From: a virus
Length of the DNA: 44,794 nt
IMG/VR virus record: IMGVR_UViG_3300005468_000580
Coordinates: 1 to 44,794 of that record
Direction: 5' to 3' (one strand)
The notes under the pieces are model-generated. The model was not told the origin of the DNA. It worked only from the letters and a program-made list of their open reading frames with translations, and did no database searches. Positions 7,229-15,268 of this stretch are shown here, in pieces. How positions within the stretch are numbered: position 1 is the stretch's first letter; each line of letters begins with the position of its first letter. The position numbers and the translations under genes were made by a program.

Positions 7229-7495
7229 ATGAGTTGCAAGCTCGAAGAGATCCAGGAAGCTCACGATATTTTACATGCGGTCATCACTGGCGAGGTCGAG
7301 ATCGGCGCCGACGAGGAGACTATCAAGGCCTGGCACGCCGCCCACGATGCGCTTTGCTTTGTGCTCAATCATCCAGGCGGAGAAACGTTCAAGAAGAATA
7401 TCCGGCGGATCAAAGCTGGGGCCGCCCGTCGCGGATTCGTCCTGAAGAAAGCGCCGCATCCATTCGTCGGAGAGCCGCCAGAGACGATTCATTGA
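7229..7495 (+). CDS. hypothetical early protein
   Basis: An 88-residue protein with AAGGAGAGAAGG directly before the ATG, which favours this start over an upstream TTG. The N-terminal half is helical (KLEEIQEAHDILHAVI). The C-terminus is basic with prolines (RRGFVLKKAPHPFVGEPPE). No family is recognised. Confidence 0.6.
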   Translation: MSCKLEEIQEAHDILHAVITGEVEIGADEETIKAWHAAHDALCFVLNHPGGETFKKNIRRIKAGAARRGFVLKKAPHPFVGEPPETIH

Positions 7496-7497
7496 GC

Positions 7498-7749
7498 ATG
7501 GACATTGACCGCCACAGCAAAAAGGGTTGGATCGGCTTTCACTTCACGCCGGAGGACTATCGCAAGTGTTCTCCGCGACAGCTCGAGGATTTTCGCAGCG
7601 AACTCAAGGACAGATTGCCGCGCGAGGCGTGGAATTACAACGGAGAGACTGCCTGGTGGTCGGTGCGGCGCGAGTACGAATACATCTTCGATTCCGTCCG
7701 CGAAAAATACCTCAAGGACGGGCGGCAGAGGGGCCTCTTCGAGAGCTGA
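7498..7749 (+). CDS. hypothetical early protein
   Basis: An 83-residue protein starting two bases after the preceding stop. It is rich in aromatic residues (GWIGFHFTPEDY, AWNYNGETAWWSVRREYEYIF), which suggests a compact soluble domain or a protein-interaction module. It is the last gene of the first early operon; the repeat-hairpin region begins a few bases later. Confidence 0.6.
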   Translation: MDIDRHSKKGWIGFHFTPEDYRKCSPRQLEDFRSELKDRLPREAWNYNGETAWWSVRREYEYIFDSVREKYLKDGRQRGLFES

Positions 7750-7752
7750 GCA

Positions 7753-7857
7753 AGTGAAAAGTGCTTCCGGCAGTTGAAAGTGAAAAGTGCTGAGTTGAAA
7801 GCCGGACCCACTTTCGACTTTCTACTTTTCACTCAGCACTGTTTCTCAGCACTGCGG
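7753..7857. repeat. GTGCTGAGT hairpin repeat, likely terminator
   Basis: Words such as AAAGTGCTGAGTTGAAAG on one side meet CTTTCTACTTTTCACTCAGCACT on the other, so the transcript can fold into a long hairpin. Related elements occur at 11306-11373, 12517-12594, 15268-15345, 19240-19326, 19978-20070 and 26920-26996. Every copy sits at a gene end, which fits a bidirectional terminator or RNA-stability element. No copy is followed by a long U-run outside the repeat itself. Confidence 0.75.
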
Positions 7858-7884
7858 CACTGATTTGATAAGTTCGGGCGCGCT

Positions 7885-8130
7885 ATGGTGTCGGAGCAAA
7901 TCTCCGAACGGGTACGTAGCACCTGTAGAAACACGCGCCCGGAAATCTTCGCCCCGCGGATGGCGCGCAGGGAGATCCTGCGTCGGGCTAAGGGACGGAA
8001 AGAGCCTCATGAAACAAAGCGGGGCGAAGTACCTAAAACAACAGTCGAATTCATTGATGCGCACATCGGGGCGGATTTTGTAAAGTTTACGATCGGCGGC
8101 CACGCCGGAATCGAAGAGGCTCACCGGTAG
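7885..8130 (+). CDS. doubtful hypothetical protein
   Basis: This 81-residue reading frame is the best candidate in the gap 7750-8172. It has no clear Shine-Dalgarno and an unremarkable, arginine-rich start (VSEQISERVRSTCRNTRPE); the second half (VEFIDAHIGADFVKFTIGG) looks more protein-like. Within the same stretch, GTAAAGTTTAC (8080-8090) is an 11-base palindrome and TTGATG (8054-8059) a possible -35, so part of the gap may be regulatory DNA for the next operon. Confidence 0.3.
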   Translation: MVSEQISERVRSTCRNTRPEIFAPRMARREILRRAKGRKEPHETKRGEVPKTTVEFIDAHIGADFVKFTIGGHAGIEEAHR

Positions 8131-8172
8131 ACCACGCCGGAGATGGCGTGCGGCGCCGGCAAGAGGTGAGGG

Positions 8173-8388
8173 ATGGGCAACTATTGGCAAGGTGATCTAG
8201 ATGCCGCGCTCGATGACGAGGCGGACTATCTCGATGAGGTCGAGGAGCGCAACCGCGAAGAGGAATACTGGACGTGTGTCTTTCCTGATCGGTGCCTCTG
8301 TCCTCACGGGTTCCATTCACGAGACGAATGCTTCACAGCGGAGATGGCCGAGGAGTGGGCGAGAGAGCAAACAAGCAAAGAGCGATAG
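8173..8388 (+). CDS. hypothetical acidic protein with Cys/His motif
   Basis: A 71-residue protein with AAGAGGTGAGGG before the ATG. It is acidic at the N-terminus (DLDAALDDEADYLDEVEE). The middle has CVFPDRCLCPHGFHSRDEC, which could coordinate zinc. The function is unknown. The GCA-rich repeat at 8388-8419 follows the stop directly. Confidence 0.6.
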   Translation: MGNYWQGDLDAALDDEADYLDEVEERNREEEYWTCVFPDRCLCPHGFHSRDECFTAEMAEEWAREQTSKER

Positions 8389-8419
8389 GCAGCAGCAGCA
8401 AGCAGGCAAAGCAGGCAAT
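8388..8419 (+). repeat. GCA-rich dispersed repeat, intergenic copy
   Basis: This copy lies between two genes and contains GGCAGCAGCAGCAAGCAG followed by GCAAAGCAGGCAA. It is one of the cleanest copies of the family described at 851-907 and sits outside any coding sequence. Confidence 0.65.
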
Positions 8420-8430
8420 GAGGTTATGAG

Positions 8431-8661
8431 ATGAGCGATGAGCCGCTGATCCCACCGGAAGTGACGATGCAGATGCTTTCAGATGCCGGCCTCAATCCGT
8501 TCACTGTCAAGCTTCTGATCGAGTCATATCTGAGATTCACCAGGGAGCCAAAGCCGGTCAGCTTTAGGCTCTGGGGCGTGGCCTTTGCGATGGAACTGGT
8601 CGAGCCGAAGGAAGTTCCCGAAGAGCTCAAGGGAGAGGTCGTCAGGAAACTAGAGGGGTGA
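8431..8661 (+). CDS. hypothetical protein ahead of the adenine methyltransferase
   Basis: A 76-residue protein of unknown family with a helical centre (MQMLSDAGLNPFTVKLLIESYL) and a FRLWGVAFAMELVE strand-helix part. Its stop overlaps the GTG start of the DNA methyltransferase gene by the sequence GTGA, so the two are probably co-translated. Confidence 0.6.
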   Translation: MSDEPLIPPEVTMQMLSDAGLNPFTVKLLIESYLRFTREPKPVSFRLWGVAFAMELVEPKEVPEELKGEVVRKLEG

Positions 8662-9428
8662 GCCGGATAGTGAGAGGCGAGTCATACAATGGCGGCAAAG
8701 GTGGAATGGGGGTCTATCACACGATCATCAACCAGATCCCGCCTCAGCATCGCTTCATCAGTGCCTTCGGCGGAAGGTGCGCGATCACGCGCCACAAGCG
8801 GCCGGCGGCGGAAACCTGGCTGATCGAAAAGGACCTGCAGACTCTCCGGTTGTGGCGAGGCGATGAAATCCCAAACCTGAAGCTCGTCCACGGTGATGCG
8901 CTGGTGCTGCTCCCACAACTCGCCGCTCTGGATCTCCTCGCCAAAGATGGCGATGGTGGACCAACTTTCATTTATCTGGATCCCCCCTATCTGAAATCCA
9001 CGAGGCGCCATCCGGAGCGGGACTACTATCAGCACGAACTGACCGAAGCCGAGCACGTCCGCTTGCTCGAAATCATCCGAGGGCTGCCCTGCCCAGTGGC
9101 AATCAGCGGCTACCATTCACCGCTCTACGCTGAAGCGCTCAAAGACTGGCGCGCGATCCACTTCTCAACCACCGTGAGGGGCGGAGGGACAGCCACCGAA
9201 TGGTTGTGGATGAATTACCCTCAGCCGCCAGTCTTGCACGACGACCGTTATCTCGACTTCGGGAAAGGGTGGAAAGAAAGAGACCGCATCAAGAAAAAAA
9301 TCAACCGGCTGATGGTCAAGTGGCGAGAACTGCCTCCGCCCGAAAGACGCAAGCTCATCGCCGCGGCCCTCGCTGAATTCGGAGAGGCTGCCGACGGCGA
9401 TCACCTGGCCGGAGATAAAGAGGGGTGA
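8658..9428 (+). CDS. D12-class adenine-N6 DNA methyltransferase
   Basis: A 256-residue enzyme expected to transfer a methyl group from S-adenosylmethionine to adenine N6. The cofactor motif is the variant FGGRCAIT at 37-44, followed by an acidic EKD at 57-59. The catalytic DPPY motif is at 108-111 in FIYLDPPYL. SGYHS (150-154) and EWLWMNYP (181-188) match later conserved blocks of the Dam/D12 class. The last 50 residues are charged. It starts with GTG overlapping the preceding stop. It has no neighbouring endonuclease, so it is an orphan that probably protects phage DNA or modulates gene expression. Confidence 0.85.
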   Translation: MSRIVRGESYNGGKGGMGVYHTIINQIPPQHRFISAFGGRCAITRHKRPAAETWLIEKDLQTLRLWRGDEIPNLKLVHGDALVLLPQLAALDLLAKDGDGGPTFIYLDPPYLKSTRRHPERDYYQHELTEAEHVRLLEIIRGLPCPVAISGYHSPLYAEALKDWRAIHFSTTVRGGGTATEWLWMNYPQPPVLHDDRYLDFGKGWKERDRIKKKINRLMVKWRELPPPERRKLIAAALAEFGEAADGDHLAGDKEG

Positions 9429-9463
9429 TCACCACTCGCCGAATTTGGAGAGGATTAAAACTG

Positions 9464-9571
9464 ATGAGCGAGCGCGGATTCAATTGGACCATCGGCTGTC
9501 TGTCGGTCCCGATGATCCTGCTACTATTCTGGCTAGCTAAGCATGTTCACATTTCGATCTCATGGCGATAG
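9464..9571 (+). CDS. small single-span membrane protein
   Basis: A 35-codon reading frame preceded by GGAGAGGA (9447-9454) at nine bases from the ATG, one of the better ribosome-binding sites in this arm. The product starts MSERGFNWT, has a hydrophobic stretch (CLSVPMILLLFWLA, residues 12-25) and ends with KHVHISISWR. It is probably a small inner-membrane protein. Nothing else convincing is seen between here and 9689. Confidence 0.5.
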   Translation: MSERGFNWTIGCLSVPMILLLFWLAKHVHISISWR

Positions 9572-9689
9572 CACGTCTTTGCACGGATGGCACGTCCACC
9601 CGGGCGGCCCCAGTCGTCTCTGACGAGGTACGATCGCGTGTGACTGAGCTCAAGCCCAGCTAGCCTGGTCAATCACAGATAGAGAATCG

Positions 9690-9917
9690 ATGATGAGCTT
9701 TGGAATTATTTGCAGACAGAAATCCGAGTGCGATCAGGATGCGGCTTTTCGCTTCACCTGGCCAGGTAAAGACGAGTCGTTTATCTGCGAGCGACACGGC
9801 AGACGAATGGTCGAGATAGCTCAGGCGATGGGATTACACATCCAATTGATCCCGCTGACTGACCAGGATCACAGCGGGCCGGAAGGGATGAAATCCCCAG
9901 CCGAGCAAAGAAAGTGA
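9690..9917 (+). CDS. conserved phage zinc-binding protein
   Basis: A 75-residue protein with a C-x5-C pair at 8-14, FTWPGKDESFICERH at 22-36 and HIQLIPL near residue 50. This Cys...WPG...C-x2-H arrangement is typical of a small phage family, presumably one zinc site, with no assigned role. Its stop overlaps the cytosine methyltransferase start (GTGA). The ATG is doubled, so the start may be three bases later. Confidence 0.65.
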   Translation: MMSFGIICRQKSECDQDAAFRFTWPGKDESFICERHGRRMVEIAQAMGLHIQLIPLTDQDHSGPEGMKSPAEQRK

Positions 9918-10891
9918 ATCTGATCCTCTCCATTTTTCCAGGAATCGACCTCTTGGGCCGGGGATTTGAGGCTGAAGGCTTCTCAGTCGTCCGCGGGCCA
10001 GACCTGTTATGGGGCGGCGACATTGAGACCTTTCACGTCCCTTGTGGCCGCTTCGATGGGGTGATCGGGGGCTCACCCTGTGCCGACTTCAGCTCAGCGC
10101 GCCGTGACCCGCCGTCGGGTCACAGTCTCCGGATGCTCACAGAATTCTGCCGCGTCGTCGAGGAGGCCCAGCCCTCATGGTTTCTTTTGGAGAACGTCCC
10201 CCGCGTCCCCGACATCGCCGTCCCCGGCTACCACGTGCAACGCTTCGATCTGAATGCGCGCGAGTGCGGCGCTGCGCAGTCACGGCTTCGGCACTTCCAA
10301 TTCGGCAGCCGTGACAGCCAGGTGCTCGTGATCCCTCGAGGAGTCCCGGCGGTCGCCGAGTCACAGCCGATCTGCCTGGCTAGAGAAGGTGAAAGGAAGA
10401 ATCGCCGCTCATTCGCTGATTTCTGCGAACTCCAGGGGCTGCCACGTGGGTTCACGCTTCCCGGCCTCTCCATCGCCGCCAAATACGCCGCGGTGGGCAA
10501 TGGGGTCCCGATCCCCGTCGCGCGTGTGATCGCCCAGGCGATCCTGGCCGCTGCGCCGTCACACTCGGTCAGGCTCTGCATCTGCAACTGTGGACGGGTT
10601 GTGACCGGATGGCAAGTCTCGGCCACGCCGGCTTGCCGAAAGAGGTTGGAGCGGAGGCGGAAGCAGCCAAGGCTGACTGTGACAGGACCTGGCTCGGCGA
10701 CCAGCGCCGACGCACATTTCCATGACGCCGCGTTGCCGGCGCCGCTCGCCACTTCCGGCGATGGGGGATCACCGGGAAATCTTGAGCATCGCGCCTTGGG
10801 CTTCCGAGTGATGGGCGAGATGTGCCACGAAAGCAGATTCAGCGACGAGCTGCGGGCGCTGCTCGCGGGAGAGGCGCCAGTTGGAGGCTAA
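9914..10891 (+). CDS. C5-cytosine DNA methyltransferase with C-terminal zinc finger
   Basis: A 325-residue enzyme predicted to methylate cytosine C5. Motif I is the variant LSIFPGIDLLGRGFE; motif IV is GGSPC (52-56) with the catalytic Cys56; motif VI is LENVP (92-96); motif VIII/IX lies around GAAQSRLRHF; motif X is AVGNGVPIPVA (193-203). After the catalytic domain, LCICNCGRVV and ATPACRKRLERRR (221-249) form a Cys-rich basic finger of a type often fused to phage methyltransferases, and the last 70 residues are low complexity. No partner endonuclease is near. Start GTG overlaps the preceding stop. Confidence 0.85.
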   Translation: MNLILSIFPGIDLLGRGFEAEGFSVVRGPDLLWGGDIETFHVPCGRFDGVIGGSPCADFSSARRDPPSGHSLRMLTEFCRVVEEAQPSWFLLENVPRVPDIAVPGYHVQRFDLNARECGAAQSRLRHFQFGSRDSQVLVIPRGVPAVAESQPICLAREGERKNRRSFADFCELQGLPRGFTLPGLSIAAKYAAVGNGVPIPVARVIAQAILAAAPSHSVRLCICNCGRVVTGWQVSATPACRKRLERRRKQPRLTVTGPGSATSADAHFHDAALPAPLATSGDGGSPGNLEHRALGFRVMGEMCHESRFSDELRALLAGEAPVGG

Positions 10892-10894
10892 CCC

Positions 10895-11101
10895 ATGGAA
10901 TCGAAATGCAATTCATGCACCGAACTGCTCAGGTGCCAGAAGAGCAGTCCGCCCATTTATTTCCCCCAATACCCGGAGTGGTATCGAACAGGAGGGCAAT
11001 GCCCGGAATGTGGCGCCGGGTATGAAGGCCAGTTCGGGACGCTGGACCCAATTAAAGTTCCAGTGGAAGCTCTCGATCTTCAGGCGCCGCCGCGAAAGTA
11101 A
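10895..11101 (+). CDS. zinc-ribbon protein
   Basis: A 68-residue protein with GGAGGC before the ATG. Cysteines come in KCNSCTELLRC near the start and CPECGAGYEG at about 36-45, forming a likely zinc ribbon. A YFPQYPEWY aromatic stretch lies between. It is the last plus-strand gene of the left arm; the gap up to 11353 holds no convincing gene, although a 33-codon frame at 11230-11331 reads into the repeats. Confidence 0.65.
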   Translation: MESKCNSCTELLRCQKSSPPIYFPQYPEWYRTGGQCPECGAGYEGQFGTLDPIKVPVEALDLQAPPRK

Positions 11102-11287
11102 CCACGACACGCCCCGCCAGAAGTAAAGAGGTCTGATCGGGCCGGGACGGGAGCCGGCATACACCACCTCCGGTTGCCAGCCAGTCCCTACCCCGGCCCG
11201 GCCGAGGTGGCAGGATTTGCATCCTCACCATGTATAGTCGCAAAATCGCGGGGAAAATCGGCCAGGGAGAGCGAATAATTTTCAGTT

Positions 11288-11373
11288 GGCAGCAGCAGCA
11301 AAAGCAGTTGAAAGCAGAAAGTGCTGAGTGAAGAACACTTTCTACTTTTCAACTCAGCACTCAGCACTGATTT
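11288..11373. repeat. converging-operon hairpin (GCA repeat plus GTGCTGAGT repeat)
   Basis: The left arm and the minus-strand late module converge here. A GCA-rich repeat (11288-11306) leads into an inverted repeat in which GAAAGTGCTGAGT pairs with ACTTTC and CAACTCAGCACT. The stop codon and last four residues (SAEC) of the minus-strand gene at 11354 lie inside the repeat. A bidirectional terminator is the likely role. Confidence 0.65.
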
Positions 11374-11566
11374 CCCGCTCCAAAGCTTCGAGCAGACACC
11401 GGCGCGCCACCATCCGCTTCTGCTCGGCCGAGAGAGAGGCGAGTTTCGCCCTACATCCACCAACCAGCACCACGATCTCGCGCAGTCGGTCGGCATCAAT
11501 CCCGTGATCACGCGCATCGCGCATGACCTTCATCGAGAGCAGGGTATCTTCCGGATCACAGGTCAT
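11354..11566 (-). CDS. hypothetical late protein
   Basis: A 70-residue helical protein starting from the ATGA overlap with the fibre gene upstream (a second in-frame ATG 12 bases earlier is possible). It has an acidic start (TCDPEDTLL), a basic RDARDHGIDADRLREIVVLVG helix and a Cys in GGCRAKLASL. It is the last gene of the late module and its C-terminus is encoded by the terminator-like repeat. The function is unknown. Confidence 0.6.
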   Translation of the reverse strand: MTCDPEDTLLSMKVMRDARDHGIDADRLREIVVLVGGCRAKLASLSAEQKRMVARRCLLEALEREISAEC

Positions 11567-12501
11567 GGTCCCATCCATTGCATCGCGAATTCAGGGGATT
11601 TATTGCCGGTCGCGGTGACACTCAGCAACCCGCCCGAATTCTGGTAGGCCTGCAACTCGACGTAATCCCCGGCATTGAGGTAGTAGAGCGTCGAGACGGA
11701 GAGAATGTCGGCTGAGCCGGCGGCATTCAGCGCCCCCTGCTGAGCGATCACGGTCGCGCCATTGAGCAGGACTCCTAGATAGCGGACACCGGCGGCGTTC
11801 CCGGCAAAACGGATGTGCCCGGTGATCGGGTAAATACCCGCGCGAGCAGCAGTGAGCCGGCTGGTCAGCGAGCTAGTTGAATGGAGATTGCCCCGGTCAT
11901 ACCGTTCACTATCGAACGTCAGCACCGTGAACGAATCATTGTTGATCGAGAGGTCAGCCGAGTTGTACACCCGGACCCCATCCATCTGAGGGAGATCAGC
12001 TTGAGCCAGGGCTCTGAAGGTGGGCGAGGCAGCGCCGCCCGAGCTCGGGCCGGCCAGGACGGTGCCCGCGCTCTGGCTCGCAAGCGTTCCGGTGAGTGTC
12101 CCGGTGGTTGTCACCGGCGAGCCGGAGACGGTGAAGATCGAGGGGAGCGATAGGCCGACCGAAGTCACGCCCGCATTCGTGAGCGTGATGGATGAGCCCA
12201 GTGAAACACTGCCTCCGCCGGAGAGCCCGCTGCCAGCCGTCACCGTCACCGAGGAGTTAGCCAGCATCGTGTTGGTCACGGTGCCTGTGTCTGTGGTCTG
12301 CACGCAAGTCGCACAGGCCGTCGAGGAGACGGTCACCACGCCTTCCGAGTGACTCAGGCTTCCATTCGGAAACTTCAACCAGCGCACGCTCGCGACATCA
12401 GGCGAGCCATCCGGCTCACTGATGCGCAAAGGTACATCGACTTGGACGGCAGCCGCTGCCACACAGCAGAGCGTCAGCAACACGAGCAGCCATCTTTTCA
12501 T
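11563..12501 (-). CDS. secreted fibre-like protein with C1q/TNF-like C-terminal domain
   Basis: A 312-residue protein starting at MKRWLLVL, with GAGAGGTGAACAA before the ATG. Residues 1-19 form a signal peptide (KRWLLVLLTLCCVAAAA). A FPNGSL...GVVTV motif matches the protein at 17117. The middle is a glycine/threonine/serine repeat region typical of tail-fibre shafts (VTAGSGLSGGGSVSLGS). The last 130 residues, with FTVLTFDSERYD, AGIYPITGHIRF, VLLNGAT and LNAGDYVELQAYQ, follow the jelly-roll pattern of C1q/TNF-like domains found at the tips of fibres. A signal peptide on a virion protein is unusual. Confidence 0.7.
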   Translation of the reverse strand: MKRWLLVLLTLCCVAAAAVQVDVPLRISEPDGSPDVASVRWLKFPNGSLSHSEGVVTVSSTACATCVQTTDTGTVTNTMLANSSVTVTAGSGLSGGGSVSLGSSITLTNAGVTSVGLSLPSIFTVSGSPVTTTGTLTGTLASQSAGTVLAGPSSGGAASPTFRALAQADLPQMDGVRVYNSADLSINNDSFTVLTFDSERYDRGNLHSTSSLTSRLTAARAGIYPITGHIRFAGNAAGVRYLGVLLNGATVIAQQGALNAAGSADILSVSTLYYLNAGDYVELQAYQNSGGLLSVTATGNKSPEFAMQWMGP

Positions 12502-12516
12502 TTGTTCACCTCTCAA

Positions 12517-12594
12517 ATCAGTGCTCAGTAAAAAGTGCTGAGTTAAAAGTCCGAGTTACTTTCAACTTCCAACACAGCACTCAGCACTGATTCT
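12517..12594. repeat. GTGCTGAGT hairpin repeat
   Basis: This copy separates two late genes. AATCAGTGCTCAGT and AAAGTGCTGAGTT face AACTTCC and CAGCACTCAGCACTGATT, giving a hairpin with AATCAGTGCT/AGCACTGATT at its base. The stop codon of the gene at 12594 lies at its edge. Confidence 0.7.
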
Positions 12595-13940
12595 TAGTAG
12601 TTTCGCTTCATGACCCAATTCCGAAAGAAGCTAAAGTTGATGTAGTTGAAGCCCACCCCACCCACCCGGTAGCCGCCCACTCCAACCCGCAGGTCCTGAG
12701 TCAGATCAAGCAGCGTCAGGTTGGCCGGCTGAGCCAATTCCACCCATTCCGAGTCATCGACCGGGTCAGAGGTTGAGGCCGAGTAGTAACAATAGAAGGT
12801 CGTGGAGGTCCGCCGGATGCGCAGATATGAGGCGTTCGGTCCGGCCGCGCCGAGGTTCTGCGTGTTATTGCCATACTGGTCGATCCTGGCGGTCTGGAGC
12901 GTCCCATTGCCATAGAGCGTCACCCAGACGCCCAGATTATCCACCAGATCGGAGCCGAACTTGCGCGCCCCCAGCAACCCATAGTAGGTGACCCCGGCCC
13001 CGCCCACCGGGACCGAGACCTTGCACCAGATGTCGAAGTCATTCCCACGCGGCCCGCCTGGGAGCGTCTGATAGAGCCAGGCTGAAGCGCCGGCCACCGT
13101 CGTCGGGTTCGGGTCGCACCTCATCAGACCAGCGCCGGCCGGGTTATTGGCGAAGAATGGCCCCGAGTAGCTCCAGAACGTCTCCGGGCCGGCCTGGTAA
13201 TCGAACTCATCCGGCAGCGGCGGCAGAATCTCGCTGCACAGGCAAACTTGAGCATCCGAGGCCGGGATCATCTGCTGGACCAGAAAATAGCGGGTCGTGC
13301 CGGCAGGCTTGAGGATGTCGCCGCGGCCCACATCGGCCGCGGCTGGGACCCTGATCCGCGCCGCGATCCCGACCGACTTATTCGCCGTCGGGAAGATCGT
13401 CAAGGGGCTCGCGCCCGGGCTGCTCACCTCGAGCCAGATCGATGAAATCGTGGTCGCGCTATAACCACCATACCGATAGAGCAGCGCCGAAGCATATGGC
13501 ACGCCCCAGGGACCGACGAGCTGGGTGAACTCCAGATAGTTTCCATTGTTCAGGATCATCGAGATATCCCAGCGCCGGCGGCCCAGATACTCGAAAGAGG
13601 TTTGCATGGTCGCATGCAGTCCGGTGAAAGTGCCGCCCGAGCAAGTCAGGGTGATCCCGGTGTGAGCGGCCAGGAACGCCTGATAGAGCGCGTACATCGC
13701 ATCCCGGCCCGGCGTGTGAACGGTGCCATTCGGATTCTTCGCGGTGTCTGAGAACCACAATTGCCCGCTGATCTTGAAGCGAGGGGTATAGGTCCCATCC
13801 GCCTGGAGGTAGACAGAGCGCTCGATCTTCAAGGTTCCTCCGCGCCGTGTGTCGGGGCGCAGCACAAAGCCCACCGCCACGCCGCCGTTCACGCCCGCGT
13901 GCTGCAAAGTGAAATCGCAATCCAGTCCGACTGTCGGCAT
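12594..13940 (-). CDS. large structural protein, probable minor tail/adhesin with lectin-like part
   Basis: A 448-residue protein. I chose the ATG at 13940 (MPTVGLDC); the open frame extends 20 codons upstream, but that part is the translated heptamer repeat (LPTAYCLLPT). Residues 1-200 are beta-rich and resemble phage tail-tip or minor tail proteins (RFKISGQLWFSD, GRRRWDISMILNNG). From about 235 a second beta-rich domain (FDIWCKVSVP, LGVWVTLYGNGTLQTARID, SYLRIRRTSTTFYCYYS) has the rhythm of concanavalin/lamin-G-like lectin folds. Receptor binding or a structural role is inferred. Confidence 0.65.
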   Translation of the reverse strand: MPTVGLDCDFTLQHAGVNGGVAVGFVLRPDTRRGGTLKIERSVYLQADGTYTPRFKISGQLWFSDTAKNPNGTVHTPGRDAMYALYQAFLAAHTGITLTCSGGTFTGLHATMQTSFEYLGRRRWDISMILNNGNYLEFTQLVGPWGVPYASALLYRYGGYSATTISSIWLEVSSPGASPLTIFPTANKSVGIAARIRVPAAADVGRGDILKPAGTTRYFLVQQMIPASDAQVCLCSEILPPLPDEFDYQAGPETFWSYSGPFFANNPAGAGLMRCDPNPTTVAGASAWLYQTLPGGPRGNDFDIWCKVSVPVGGAGVTYYGLLGARKFGSDLVDNLGVWVTLYGNGTLQTARIDQYGNNTQNLGAAGPNASYLRIRRTSTTFYCYYSASTSDPVDDSEWVELAQPANLTLLDLTQDLRVGVGGYRVGGVGFNYINFSFFRNWVMKRNY

Positions 13941-13944
13941 GCTA

Positions 13945-14034
<90 letters not shown>

Positions 14035-14035
14035 G

Positions 14036-14737
14036 ATGAGCTTGATGATCTCCATCCTGACCTCTCCCCGGCCCGCGGGGCTGAGCTATCTCGGCCCAAC
14101 GCTTGAGGCGCTCACCCCGCAATTGCGCCCCGAGACGGCGCCGCTCGTCTTTGCCAACGGCTACCGGCCGGAGATTCCAGCCGCCTGGACGCTGGGGACC
14201 GCTCACCCTGAACCGCTCGGCACCCGCCGGATGATGTGGGAGATTCTGCGCGTCTTCGTCCACTCGAAACTCGACCGGCTGCTCTATTGCGAGGACGATA
14301 TCCTGCCGTGCCAAAACCTGATCTCGCTCTGCCACCGGTTGGATCTGCCGGACACCTGGCCAGTGGTGAGCTTCTTCGATCCTCGCATCCCACTCTCGGC
14401 CGCGCCGCGCCTGATCCGGCTGCCCATGAAGTTCTTTATTTACACTCAAGCCTGTCTGCTGCCTCGCCGCACGGCGCTCGAGCTGGCCGGCGCCGACTTC
14501 TCACCCCATCGCAAGTGGGGGAAGCATCGCGGCGATCTTTTTCTGCGCCATCATCTACTCGCGCTCGGCTACCGGGAGTACGGCCTGACCGATCCCCAGC
14601 TCATCCGCCACCAGGGAGAGACTTCCGCCATCACTCAAGGCCCCAGTCCGGCCCGGCATAATCCCGCCTTCGCCGGGGCCGATTTCAACGCGCTCCAGTT
14701 CCTGGATTGCCGGCCCGCGATAGAGCGAGCCAAGTGA
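14036..14737 (+). CDS. glycosyltransferase-like protein, opposite to the late module
   Basis: A 233-residue protein on the plus strand inside the minus-strand late block. It begins MSLMISILTSPRPAG, has RLLYCEDDILPCQN at about 81-94 where the acidic CEDD resembles the metal-binding motif of glycosyltransferases, and a PVVSFFDPRIPL stretch. The family is not certain. It could decorate host or virion surfaces or modified DNA. Its last 183 bases overlap, in antisense, the end of the phosphoribosyltransferase gene. As a separate cassette in a late operon it looks like a later insertion (moron). Confidence 0.6.
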   Translation: MSLMISILTSPRPAGLSYLGPTLEALTPQLRPETAPLVFANGYRPEIPAAWTLGTAHPEPLGTRRMMWEILRVFVHSKLDRLLYCEDDILPCQNLISLCHRLDLPDTWPVVSFFDPRIPLSAAPRLIRLPMKFFIYTQACLLPRRTALELAGADFSPHRKWGKHRGDLFLRHHLLALGYREYGLTDPQLIRHQGETSAITQGPSPARHNPAFAGADFNALQFLDCRPAIERAK

Positions 14738-15268
14738 GAGGGCCTCCAGGTTCAGCCGCCTGAGCCGCCTCGCCTGCGTCATGCGCTTCCACCCGAAACG
14801 AAACATCACGAGCAAGCCAGTTGGATTGAAACCTTCAGACCTCAGAGCAGCAACGGCGGCGGCGGCAGTGTGGCCGCCGGAGAGCAAGTCATCGACCAGC
14901 CAGACCGGTCTCGCGGGATCCAGCGAGCCCTCGATCAGCTTCCGGTAGCCATAAGCTTTCCGCTCGGGTCGGACGAGCCCGCCGGTCAACTCGCCGGCCG
15001 AGAGCAGGGCGGAGATGAGAAAGAACGAGCCGTAGCCGTAGCCGGCGACCTGTCTGACTCCGCGCTCAGCGAGCAGTCGGGCCATTTCCGCCGCCACAGG
15101 GCGCAGCAATTCGGAGCGTGAGAGTGGGATTCTCAGATCCATCGCCCAGGGCGAGACGCGGCCGGAGGCACGGACATATTCACGCTCCGAGCGGGGGATG
15201 AATCCCAGGCGAGCGATCCGCCGAAGCGTCGGGCCGAGGGCCAGGTTGTCAGGTTCGACGATAAGCAT
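14555..15268 (-). CDS. orotate-PRT-like phosphoribosyltransferase
   Basis: A 237-residue protein. VWLVDDLLSGGHTA at 122-135 is the PRPP-binding loop of type I phosphoribosyltransferases, and RPERKAYGY at 100-108 followed by GSLDPARP resembles the orotate phosphoribosyltransferase catalytic region. The enzyme would join a base to PRPP. The last 60 residues (from LYRGPAIQE) lie antisense to the glycosyltransferase gene and may be a non-conserved extension. There is no other nucleotide-salvage gene nearby; possible roles are nucleotide supply or base metabolism for DNA modification. Confidence 0.7.
   Translation of the reverse strand: MLIVEPDNLALGPTLRRIARLGFIPRSEREYVRASGRVSPWAMDLRIPLSRSELLRPVAAEMARLLAERGVRQVAGYGYGSFFLISALLSAGELTGGLVRPERKAYGYRKLIEGSLDPARPVWLVDDLLSGGHTAAAAVAALRSEGFNPTGLLVMFRFGWKRMTQARRLRRLNLEALSLGSLYRGPAIQELERVEIGPGEGGIMPGRTGALSDGGSLSLVADELGIGQAVLPVAERE

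Noticed and set aside
11230-11331. 33-codon plus frame ending inside repeats
   Set aside because: Its second half is only GCA and GTGCTGAGT repeat, and the ribosome-binding site is weak.
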